Shown here piece by piece: positions 57,096 through 64,000 of a stretch of 64,000 nucleotides of DNA (the stretch's first letter is position 1; every line of letters begins with the position of its first letter). The stretch comes from Propionispora sp. 2/2-37 (GTDB lineage: Bacteria; Bacillota; Negativicutes; Propionisporales; Propionisporaceae): contig NZ_CYSP01000002.1 of assembly GCF_001298735.1 (NCBI RefSeq), forward strand, positions 62,001 through 126,000, given 5' to 3'. The position numbers were made by a program, and so were the translations under genes. The notes under the pieces were generated by a model that saw only the letters and a program-made list of their open reading frames with translations, did no database searches and was not told the origin of the DNA.

Positions 57096-58194
57096 TTACA
57101 GTCCGCTCTTTAAGTAAGATTCAATGAACGGGTCAATTTCTCCATCCATCACGGCCTGTACATTACCGGTTTCAGTATTAGTCCGGTGATCCTTAACCAG
57201 ATTGTAGGGATGAAATACATAGGACCGGATTTGGCTGCCCCACTCAATCGCCTGATATTCACCGCCAATTTCGGCTTTTTTCTCATCCTGTTTTTGCCTT
57301 TCCAGTTCAAACAGCTTGGCCCTGAGCAGTTTCATGCACTGTTCACGGTTCTGAATCTGCGACCGTTCACTCTGGCACTGAACCACAATGCCGGTCGGCA
57401 GATGCGTCATGCGCACCGCCGAATCGGTTTTATTAATATGCTGGCCGCCGGCACCGCCGGCCCGGAAGGTATCCACGCGCAAATCCGCCGGATTGATATC
57501 AATTTGTACATTATCATCAATTTCTGGCATCACATCGGCGGCGGCAAATGAAGTATGCCGGCGCCCGCTGGCATCAAACGGGGAAATACGCACCAAACGG
57601 TGAACGCCCTTTTCCGCTTTTAAATAACCGTAAGCATTACGTCCTGAAATGAGCAGGGTAACGCTTTTTACCCCGGCTTCATCCCCGGCCAGAAAGTCAA
57701 GCGTGTCGACTTTATAGCCGTTTTTTTCCGCCCAGCGCACATACATCCTGAGCAGCATCTGCACCCAGTCCTGCGCTTCCGTCCCGCCGGCTCCCGCATG
57801 CAGGGTCAGAATGGCATTGTTCGGATCATATTCCCCGGAAAGCATCAGCGCCAGTTCCAGGTGCTCCATATCCCGTTCCAGATTGTTTAGTGTCTCCAAA
57901 ACCTCCGGATATACACTTTCATCCTGTTCGTCCATGCCCAGCTGCCATAAGACCGACATGTCGGCGTAACGGTCATAGAGCCTGTTAAATTCCGCCACAC
58001 TGTCTTTATAGCCGGTCAGTTCCTGCATCACTTTCTGGGCCGCCTCCGGCTGATCCCAAAAACCGGGGGCGCTGATCTGATTCTCTAATTCGGCAATCCG
58101 CTCTTCTTTACCGGCAACGTCAAAGGGAAGCCCTCATTTCATCCAGCTTCTGCCCCATTTGATTAATTTGTACCCGCAAATCTTCCAGTAACAA
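57096..58194 (-). CDS. prfB: Peptide chain release factor 2, with programmed +1 frameshift
   Basis: Release factor 2 ends translation at UGA and UAA. Codons 1-24 run from TTG 58194 (AGGAG upstream) to CTT; codon 25 is an in-frame TGA (58120-58122). The ribosome shifts +1 on CTTTGAC into the long frame that ends at 57096. The shift signal has an AGGG Shine-Dalgarno-like stretch a few nt before CTT. In the main frame the SPF anticodon motif (RISPFDASGRR) and the catalytic GGQ (AGGAGGQHINKTDSAVR) are intact. RF2 represses its own synthesis this way. Read without the shift, the gene looks N-terminally truncated. Confidence 0.95.
58120..58134 (-). other. prfB frameshift site
   Basis: Minus-strand AGGGCTTCCCTTTGAC: a Shine-Dalgarno-like AGGG, then CTT TGA C. 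The ribosome slips from CTT onto TTT and continues with GAC. Confidence 0.93.
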
Positions 58195-58213
58195 CTGTAT
58201 CAACTCCTGAAAA

Positions 58214-58243
58214 GGTGCTAACGGCCTGTAAGCCCTTAGCACC
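58214..58243 (-). terminator. Hairpin between secA and prfB
   Basis: GGTGCTAA / TTAGCACC with further inner pairing; TTTT follows on the minus strand. Probably a partial terminator, since prfB needs transcription from upstream or a promoter I cannot see. Confidence 0.5.
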
Positions 58244-58280
58244 AACTTATTTTTTATCAAACAGCCCAAACCCGGAACGG

Positions 58281-60794
58281 TTATTTCCCGCAGCAGCGTT
58301 TGTATTTCTTACCCGAACCGCAGGGGCACAGATCGTTGCGGCCAATATGCTCAGCATTAACCACCGGCTGCTGAACCGGCCGCTGTGCAGCTTCCGTTCC
58401 TTCCCCATGACTTTCATGGGCCGCTTGCAAACGATCTTCCGGCTGCGTAACAATATTCACCCGGTACATATATTTCACAATATCTTCCTGTATATTGTCA
58501 ATCATCTGCTGGAACATATCATATGCTTCTATTTTATATTCGATTAACGGATCACGCTGACCATAGGCTCTGAGACCAATACCCTCACGCAGCATATCCA
58601 TGGCATCCAGATGTTCCATCCATTTGCTGTCAACAACCTTCAGCATCACCACTTTTTCCAGTTCACGCATGTTATCGGCTCCGAACAACTGCTCGCGCTC
58701 ATCATAAGCCGCTGTTGCCGTCTGCAGCAACTTTTCCCGCAGTTCTTCCCGGCTAAGCTTACTCAGGGCTTCTTCCGTCAGCTTGCCCGGAGGTGCAAAG
58801 TAACCTTCGCAGTACTCAATCAACCCGCCATAATTCCATTCTTCCGGAAACAGTTTTTCATCGGCATACAATTCCATTCCCCGGTCAATCAGTTTTTCAA
58901 GCATATGGAAAATATTTTCCCGCATGCTTTCGCCCATCAGAATCGAACGGCGCTGCCCATAAATAACTTCACGCTGCTGGTTCATGACATCATCATACTC
59001 CAGAACATGCTTGCGGATGTCAAAGTTCCGTCCTTCGACTTTCTTCTGGGCCTGCTCAATCGAGCGGGTAATCAGGGAATGCTCGATGGGTTCATCTTCC
59101 TCCATTCCCAGTTTATCCATAATGCCGGCAATGTTGTCGGCACCAAACAGGCGCATCAGGTCATCCTCCAGCGACAAGTAAAAACGGGAAGACCCGGGAT
59201 CGCCCTGGCGGCCGGCACGTCCGCGCAGCTGATTGTCGATCCGGCGGCTTTCATGGCGCTCAGTCCCGATGATATGCAGTCCACCAAGTCCAGGCACACC
59301 TTCTCCCAGCACAATATCCGTACCACGGCCGGCCATATTGGTTGCTATCGTGACCGCATTGCGCTGTCCGGCCTGAGCAATAATCTGTGCTTCCATCTCA
59401 TGATATTTGGCATTCAGCACGTTATGAACAATTCCGCGCTGCTTTAACTGCAGGCTGAGTTTTTCCGACTGTTCAATCGAGGTGGTTCCCACCAGAATAG
59501 GCTGTCCCTTGGCATTTAGTTGGGCAATCTCTTCGACAACTGCCTTGTATTTAGCCCGCTTGGTTTTATAAATTACATCCGGGAAATCCTGACGCTGGAC
59601 TTCCTTGTTGGTTGGAATGACCAGAACATCCAGACGGTAGATTTTACGGAACTCGGTTTCCTCAGTTTTAGCCGTACCGGTCATGCCGGCCAGCTTTTCA
59701 TACATCCTGAAGTAGTTCTGGAAGGTAATGGAAGCCAATGTCTGGCTTTCCCGTTCAATTTTTACGCCTTCCTTGGCTTCAATGGCCTGGTGCAGTCCAT
59801 CGGAGTACCGCCGTCCGAACATCAGCCGGCCGGTGAATTCATCTACAATGATCACTTCGCCGTCTTTTACCACATAATCCCGGTCACGCTTCATCAGCGC
59901 ATGGGCTTTCAGTGCCTGATTAAAATGATGCGACAGCTCAATGTTTTCACTCTCATATAAATTCTGGACATTGAGCAGCTTTTCCGCCTTGGCAATACCG
60001 CTTTCCGTCGGTGCCACGGCATGGGCTTTTTCATCTATGGTATAATCTTCCGTCTCTTTTAATTTTGGCACTACTTTGGCCAGGACATAATACAAATCGG
60101 TGGATTTTTCCCCCGGTCCGGAAATGATGAGCGGCGTCCGCGCTTCATCAATTAAGATGCTGTCCACTTCATCGACAATGGCATAATTGAGCGGGCGCTG
60201 CACCATTTGATCGGCGTGAATCACCATGTTGTCCCGCAGGTAATCAAAGCCGAACTCGTTATTCGTACCGTAGGTGATATCGGCGGCATAGGCAGCTTTT
60301 CGTTCGTTAAAATCAAGCCCATGCACGATCAGTCCCACCGACAAGCCAAGGAATCTATAAATTTTCCCCATCCACTCGCTGTCGCGGCGGGCCAGATAAT
60401 CGTTTACCGTTACTACATGAACCCCCCTGCCGGTGAGTGCATTTAAATATACCGGCAGCGTCGCCACCAGCGTTTTCCCTTCACCGGTGCGCATTTCGGC
60501 AATATTTCCGCCATGCAGCGTAATACCGCCCAACAGCTGCACGTCAAAATGCCGCATGCCCAATACCCGCCGCGACGCTTCGCGCACCACGGCAAACGCT
60601 TCCGGCAAGAGATCATCCAGATTTTCACCCTGTTCCAGGCGCCGTTTAAATTCAGCCGTTTTAGCAGATAAAGAAGAATCACTTAGCCCGGTAAGCCCTC
60701 CTTCCAAAGCATTCACCCTATCCACATATTTCATCATTCGCTTGATTTCCCGTTCGTTGTCGTCTCCAAAGATGTTTTTAAGAAACTTAAACAA
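58281..60794 (-). CDS. secA: Preprotein translocase ATPase SecA
   Basis: An 837-residue SecA, the motor that pushes preproteins through SecYEG. Walker A is [16 protein letters not shown], the DEAD box is [17 protein letters not shown], and [15 protein letters not shown] and [16 protein letters not shown] are motifs of the second helicase domain. The C-terminal zinc motif is [18 protein letters not shown], which binds SecB or phospholipid. The start is TTG at 60794 (LFKFLKNIF) after GAGGAG. A good promoter lies about 110 nt upstream. Confidence 0.98.
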   Translation of the reverse strand: MFKFLKNIFGDDNEREIKRMMKYVDRVNALEGGLTGLSDSSLSAKTAEFKRRLEQGENLDDLLPEAFAVVREASRRVLGMRHFDVQLLGGITLHGGNIAEMRTGEGKTLVATLPVYLNALTGRGVHVVTVNDYLARRDSEWMGKIYRFLGLSVGLIVHGLDFNERKAAYAADITYGTNNEFGFDYLRDNMVIHADQMVQRPLNYAIVDEVDSILIDEARTPLIISGPGEKSTDLYYVLAKVVPKLKETEDYTIDEKAHAVAPTESGIAKAEKLLNVQNLYESENIELSHHFNQALKAHALMKRDRDYVVKDGEVIIVDEFTGRLMFGRRYSDGLHQAIEAKEGVKIERESQTLASITFQNYFRMYEKLAGMTGTAKTEETEFRKIYRLDVLVIPTNKEVQRQDFPDVIYKTKRAKYKAVVEEIAQLNAKGQPILVGTTSIEQSEKLSLQLKQRGIVHNVLNAKYHEMEAQIIAQAGQRNAVTIATNMAGRGTDIVLGEGVPGLGGLHIIGTERHESRRIDNQLRGRAGRQGDPGSSRFYLSLEDDLMRLFGADNIAGIMDKLGMEEDEPIEHSLITRSIEQAQKKVEGRNFDIRKHVLEYDDVMNQQREVIYGQRRSILMGESMRENIFHMLEKLIDRGMELYADEKLFPEEWNYGGLIEYCEGYFAPPGKLTEEALSKLSREELREKLLQTATAAYDEREQLFGADNMRELEKVVMLKVVDSKWMEHLDAMDMLREGIGLRAYGQRDPLIEYKIEAYDMFQQMIDNIQEDIVKYMYRVNIVTQPEDRLQAAHESHGEGTEAAQRPVQQPVVNAEHIGRNDLCPCGSGKKYKRCCGK

Positions 60795-60904
60795 TTATTA
60801 TCAGCTCCTCATACAACGCTTACGAATATATATAAACCGCATCCCATCCATAACTATGGATTGCTCCTCCGATACGCCGGTTATACAATACACGCTATTA
60901 TAAA

Positions 60905-60933
60905 ATTTTACCAGACTATCGACACTCTGTCAA
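60905..60933 (-). promoter_or_regulatory. Promoter of secA
   Basis: Minus-strand TTGACA (60928-60933) and TAAAAT (60905-60910) with a 17-nt spacer. Confidence 0.75.
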
Positions 60934-61016
60934 AAACCGATCGCCATAAATTTAAACAAGTTTTTTAACCCATTTTTCTATTATTATACACCAAAACACC
61001 GATTTAAATAAAAGAG

Positions 61017-61050
61017 AAAGAGCAGCTTAGTTGCTGCTAAGCTGCTCTTT
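61017..61050 (-). terminator. Terminator overlapping the end of the cytochrome b gene
   Basis: Minus-strand AAAGAGCAGCTTAG and CTAAGCTGCTCTTT form a 14-bp stem followed by CTCTTTTATT. The 5' arm is coding: it spells the last codons of the cytochrome (KEQLSSN). Confidence 0.8.
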
Positions 61051-61746
61051 GCGGATACTTTCCCTGCTGGCGGATATTTCTTCATCTTCCGTCAGCCGTT
61101 CCAGTTTGTTGGCCACCCATAGGGGATTATGCTGTTTGACCTCCGATAACAACTGCGTTCCGTCTCCCAGCATGGCTTTAAATTCACCCCAGTTATACAC
61201 ACCCAGTATAATATGTCCGATAATACAAAGCGTCATCGCCAGGCCGATCCACAAATGACCGAATTCAATCCAATAGATGAAAACTTTTGGAAGGTAGGGT
61301 ATCATTCCATATAAGATCCAGCCGCTGCCGGCTAAAAATGCTCCGCCCAAAAACATGACCAGTCCCATCAGTTTTTGCCCGGAATTCATTTTATCCATCG
61401 GCGGAACCGGGACTTCCTTGTGCAGCAGGATTTTTTGCGGATAACCGCCGCCTATTTTGAGCCATTCCAGATCGTTCTTCCCCCAGCTGAGCGTTGTCCG
61501 GAAAAAGGCGATAATCCGGTCAAACCCGGTAAGAACAAAAGTCATAGCCGACAGGCTCAGAATAGCCGCACCAATCATATGGATGCGCATAGCCAGATTG
61601 ACAAAATCCTCACTGCCAGGTTTCAGCCAGATAATCACTCCGGTCGCAGCGGCCGGCAAAAAACCCAGGATCAGCCCCCAGTGAAACAGCCGGGACGGCC
61701 AGCAGTGTTTCAGTACACGGGCCTGTTCTTCCTCATGCTTATTCAT
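61027..61746 (-). CDS. Cytochrome b subunit of membrane hydrogenase (FdnI-like)
   Basis: A 239-residue membrane protein with four or more hydrophobic segments. It resembles the gamma subunit of formate dehydrogenases/hydrogenases: PSRLFHWGLILGFLPAAATG (haem His), RIHMIGAAILSLSAMTFV, IEFGHLWIGLAMTLCIIGHIILGVYNW. It likely takes electrons from the hydrogenase subunits to the quinone pool, or the reverse. It is 14 nt downstream of the small subunit. The pairing with an [FeFe] enzyme, not a formate dehydrogenase, is shown by the neighbours. Confidence 0.88.
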   Translation of the reverse strand: MNKHEEEQARVLKHCWPSRLFHWGLILGFLPAAATGVIIWLKPGSEDFVNLAMRIHMIGAAILSLSAMTFVLTGFDRIIAFFRTTLSWGKNDLEWLKIGGGYPQKILLHKEVPVPPMDKMNSGQKLMGLVMFLGGAFLAGSGWILYGMIPYLPKVFIYWIEFGHLWIGLAMTLCIIGHIILGVYNWGEFKAMLGDGTQLLSEVKQHNPLWVANKLERLTEDEEISASRESIRKEQLSSN

Positions 61747-61759
61747 AATCTATCCCTCC

Positions 61760-62071
61760 TTAACCTAACTTGGTCCGGTCTATATAAGCAGTATGAAACA
61801 ATTCTTCGGCTAATGGTCCGAGCGGTTTCCCGGCAAACCGGTCATACATATCTTTCAAGGCTGCATTATTGTGGCTTTGCCGGACTTTGGCCTTTACGTC
61901 ATCCCGGTAAAGCCCCTGCGTCCGCATCCGGATATATTTGGTGCGGTCCTGAATCAAATCGGTAGCCGCATAAGCGCCACTCCAAAGCAGAGCGGTGGCG
62001 ACCCCCGCTGCAGCGATAAATTCCCGACGCGTAATTTTTACGGCTTTTTCCACATAATCATAACGTGCCAT
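61760..62071 (-). CDS. [FeFe] hydrogenase small subunit with Tat signal
   Basis: A 103-residue protein. It has a Tat signal (KITRREFIAAAGVATALLW) and a C-terminal iron-hydrogenase small-subunit domain (RTQGLYRDDVKAKVRQSHNNAALKDMYDRF). The large subunit has no signal of its own, so the complex is probably exported folded by the Tat system, as in the periplasmic Desulfovibrio enzyme. AGGAGG lies before the ATG. It sits between the large subunit and the cytochrome b. Confidence 0.93.
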   Translation of the reverse strand: MARYDYVEKAVKITRREFIAAAGVATALLWSGAYAATDLIQDRTKYIRMRTQGLYRDDVKAKVRQSHNNAALKDMYDRFAGKPLGPLAEELFHTAYIDRTKLG

Positions 62072-62167
62072 CCCTAAAACCTCCTTAATGCCACTCCCGG
62101 CACAATGTCCGACTGCCTGTTACTGACGGCAATCTTTTTTTACCGCATTCTTCCTGGTGGCGGGAAC

Positions 62168-62197
62168 AAAAAAAGACGATGTATGCGCGGCACCGTC
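62168..62197 (-). terminator. Attenuator between hydrogenase large and small subunit genes
   Basis: Minus-strand GACGGTG / CATCGTC (one G-U pair) with a 9-nt loop and TTTTTTT behind it. It lies in a 243-nt gap and would lower expression of the downstream small subunit and cytochrome. Confidence 0.65.
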
Positions 62198-62314
62198 TCC
62201 ATAATCCCGCCGGCAACACGAAAGAAACACTGATCACAACACTGTGCCAACGAGTTTATCTTCACCGGTTACTCTAAATTTACCGCGAAGTCTCTATTCA
62301 TTTTTTGCTTGCAA

Positions 62315-63580
62315 CTAAGCCCAGGGCAGCAATGCCTTATATTTATCCACCCAGGAAGTCCCCATCGGGTTAATCGGCTGTCCGCCGCCGTTAATACAGC
62401 CGCCCGGACAGTTCATCACTTCAATGAAATGATAGGGAGAGTTGCCGGCCAGTACCTTTTCCACCACCGGCCGGATATTTTCCTTAAGTCCGTGTACCAC
62501 CGCCACTTTCAGGCGAATGTCCCTGCCGGTTTTGGCATCTTTCAGCACGACCTCGGACTCCTTAACGCCCTGCAGCCCCCGCACCGGCTCATACTCCAGA
62601 TTCTCCATTTCCCGTCCGGTTATAACAAAAGAGGCGGTTCGCAGCGCCGCCTCCATAACCCCTCCGGTGACACCAAAAATAGTACCTGCCCCACTATACT
62701 GTGCCAAGGGATTATCTTCAGCGGACCACTCTGTTATTGCCGTGAAGTCGATATTCATTTTCTTTAACAATCGCGCCAGATCCCGTGTGGTAAGTACGGT
62801 ATCCACATCCGGATAATCGGCGTTTTCGCCTTGCTTTCGCCAGTACTCCGCCGCACTGTGAAATTCCGGCCGCGAAGCTTCAAACTTTTTCGCCGTACAG
62901 GGCATAATACCCACTACATACATATTTTCCGGCTTTACCTGCCAAATGTCCCGGGCACCATACGTTTTGGCGGCCGGTCCCGCCATCATCATCGGTGATT
63001 TGGCCGATGACAAATGCGGCAAAAGGCGGGGATAATTCAATTCGGCAAACCGCACCCAAGCCGGGCAACAGGAAGTAAATTGCGGCAGCGGCCCCAGCGG
63101 ATGTTCCGACGGTTCACCCAACAAATGATGCCGAATCTTGGCAACCAGTTCCGTACCTTCCTCCATAATCGTGTTGTCGGCCGCAAAATTAGTGTCAATC
63201 ACCTTAAATCCGGCGGCTTTCATTGCACCATACAATTTTTCGGTAACCAGCGTACCGGGCGCCATGCCGAACTCCTCACCAATCGCCACCCGGACCGAAG
63301 GAGCATTGGTCGCCACAACCGTAATCCGCTTGTCTTTCAACTTACTGATCACTGTATTCACCGGATCGATATTGTCTCTTATCGATCCGAACGGACAGTT
63401 AATCAGGCATTGCCCGCAGGAAATACAGGTTTCACTGTTGATGCGGTGTGTCGTCCCGTATTTGCCTTCAATCGAATCCGTCGGGCAAAACTGCTTGCAC
63501 GAATCACACCCTTTACACTTGTTCCGGTCAATTTCGATAATATTCTTTAATTCTTCTTCTCGTAAACCGGCCACTCCCAC
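62315..63580 (-). CDS. [FeFe] hydrogenase large (catalytic) subunit
   Basis: A 421-residue enzyme. Two ferredoxin-type [4Fe-4S] motifs are at the N-terminus (CKGCDSCKQFC and CISCGQCLINC). The H-cluster motifs are L1 FTSCCPAWVRFAE, L2 GIMPCTAKKFEASRPEF and L3 VMNCPGGCINGGGQP; all H-cluster cysteines are present. It interconverts protons and H2. It lacks long N-terminal Fe-S domains, consistent with the short HydA type that pairs with a separate small subunit. The start is GTG 63580 after GGGGTGAT. Maturases HydEFG are not in the window. Confidence 0.96.
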   Translation of the reverse strand: MGVAGLREEELKNIIEIDRNKCKGCDSCKQFCPTDSIEGKYGTTHRINSETCISCGQCLINCPFGSIRDNIDPVNTVISKLKDKRITVVATNAPSVRVAIGEEFGMAPGTLVTEKLYGAMKAAGFKVIDTNFAADNTIMEEGTELVAKIRHHLLGEPSEHPLGPLPQFTSCCPAWVRFAELNYPRLLPHLSSAKSPMMMAGPAAKTYGARDIWQVKPENMYVVGIMPCTAKKFEASRPEFHSAAEYWRKQGENADYPDVDTVLTTRDLARLLKKMNIDFTAITEWSAEDNPLAQYSGAGTIFGVTGGVMEAALRTASFVITGREMENLEYEPVRGLQGVKESEVVLKDAKTGRDIRLKVAVVHGLKENIRPVVEKVLAGNSPYHFIEVMNCPGGCINGGGQPINPMGTSWVDKYKALLPWA

Positions 63581-63642
63581 TCGTTATCACCCCGCATACT
63601 AAATAGCATACTACAACAGAAAATAAATCATTGCCATATTAA

Positions 63643-63689
63643 TATAATGTATGAAACTTACAAGAAAAGGGAATACTAAATACATTATA
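63643..63689. promoter_or_regulatory. Inverted repeat between the hydrogenase operon and the divergent gene
   Basis: TATAATGTAT (63643-63652) and ATACATTATA (63680-63689) are perfect complements, 27 nt apart. It lies between the two divergent starts and may be an operator or include the -10 regions of both promoters. Confidence 0.5.
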
Positions 63690-63756
63690 CATGTATTCTA
63701 CCATAATTTCACAAAAAACTAAAGAAAAAATATTTGGAAAGGGACGACAAGCTGGT

Positions 63757-63975
63757 ATGAAAAACCTGGACATGATGGCGCAGCTCGCCGATCTAAAAGA
63801 TACCGACTATAAAAACACCCTGGCAATTTCCGTGCTACTGGAACTCTTAGTGGAAAAGAACATTCTGAGCCGTCAGGACTTCGCCAAAAAAGCCCGTGAA
63901 CTGGAAGCGGTCACCCTGGCCGAAATCCTTTCCGCACGCCGCGGCCATTACACCGGCGGCAAGCAACGCGGATAA
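63757..63975 (+). CDS. Small hypothetical protein divergent from the hydrogenase
   Basis: A 72-residue protein, mostly helical: MKNLDMMAQLADLKDTDYKN then LAISVLLELLVEKNILSRQDF. There is no signal, Cys or membrane segment. I do not recognise it. ATG 63757 follows GGAAAGGGA by about 12 nt; an ATG 22 codons upstream (63691) is open but has no ribosome site. It is divergent from the hydrogenase operon and may be a regulator or accessory; that is speculation. Confidence 0.6.
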   Translation: MKNLDMMAQLADLKDTDYKNTLAISVLLELLVEKNILSRQDFAKKARELEAVTLAEILSARRGHYTGGKQRG

Positions 63976-64000
63976 AGCAGACAAGAATCCCCGCGGAATC

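Noticed and set aside
57096..58031. prfB as a truncated pseudogene starting at the first ATG of the long frame
   Set aside because: The missing N-terminus is encoded upstream in another frame with a textbook shift site, so the gene is complete.
61027..61746. A formate dehydrogenase operon
   Set aside because: The cytochrome resembles FdnI, but the adjacent catalytic subunit has [FeFe] H-cluster motifs and no molybdopterin domain.

Overview
The window looks like chromosome from an anaerobic, probably endospore-forming Firmicute. The best guess is a Sporomusaceae-like member of the Negativicutes. This rests on gene content (whiA-yvcK-rapZ, a T-box leader, GlpP, the SCIFF peptide and its maturase, csaB, sigma-54, rubredoxin, a Tat-linked [FeFe] hydrogenase with a b-type cytochrome) and not on any marker that fixes the genus. 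No tRNA, rRNA, CRISPR array or prophage was seen. One transposase-like gene (a RAYT) and several palindromic intergenic repeats are present.

Layout. 1-7 kb is a glycerol/dihydroxyacetone block: glpA (cut by the window edge), glpK, glpF and glpP on the minus strand, then on the plus strand an unrecognised Cys-repeat protein followed by dhaK-dhaL-dhaM. Glycerol enters by GlpF, is phosphorylated by GlpK and oxidised by GlpA, while dihydroxyacetone is phosphorylated by the PTS-dependent DhaKLM. GlpP probably acts on two look-alike RNA leaders in front of glpA and glpF. 7-12.5 kb is a branched-chain amino acid operon (ilvN-ilvC-leuA-ilvB) behind a T-box leader with a likely leucine specifier. 12.5-16.9 kb holds an MgtC-like protein, rpoN, and the SCIFF precursor with its radical SAM maturase. 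The 46-residue precursor is easy to miss. 17-27 kb is mostly housekeeping: a secreted unknown, a polysaccharide deacetylase, whiA, yvcK, rapZ, a PHP phosphatase, a HAD phosphatase, ogt, a DUF3231-like spore-associated protein, rubredoxin, TPM and LemA.

27-38.5 kb is the accessory part: a LysR regulator divergent from a hotdog thioesterase, the RAYT, a Gfo/Idh/MocA oxidoreductase, and a sugar locus (GH3 glycosidase, ribose-type ABC ATPase, permease and binding protein) divergent from an AraC regulator. It ends in a non-coding stretch with a degenerate repeat array. 38.5-47 kb carries uvrC, an unlinked biotin carboxylase (accC), uvrA and uvrB.

47-61 kb is a long minus-strand run of envelope and translation/secretion genes: secA, prfB (with the programmed +1 frameshift), a DUF2993 protein, a DUF5693 protein, csaB, a YitT protein, an M50 peptidase, ftsE, ftsX, an M23 peptidase and an S41 peptidase. 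FtsEX, the M23 protein and CtpA probably act together in cell-wall remodelling. 61-64 kb is a membrane-associated [FeFe] hydrogenase (large subunit, Tat-signal small subunit, cytochrome b), followed by a divergent small unknown gene.

The points most worth following are: the four-fold Cx5GFA[RT]T protein before dhaK; two ~76-nt palindromes at 44.75 and 52.07 kb whose arms covary; a degenerate repeat array at 38.0-38.4 kb; the paired GlpP-type leaders; and a 104-codon open frame that continues in frame past the scfB stop.
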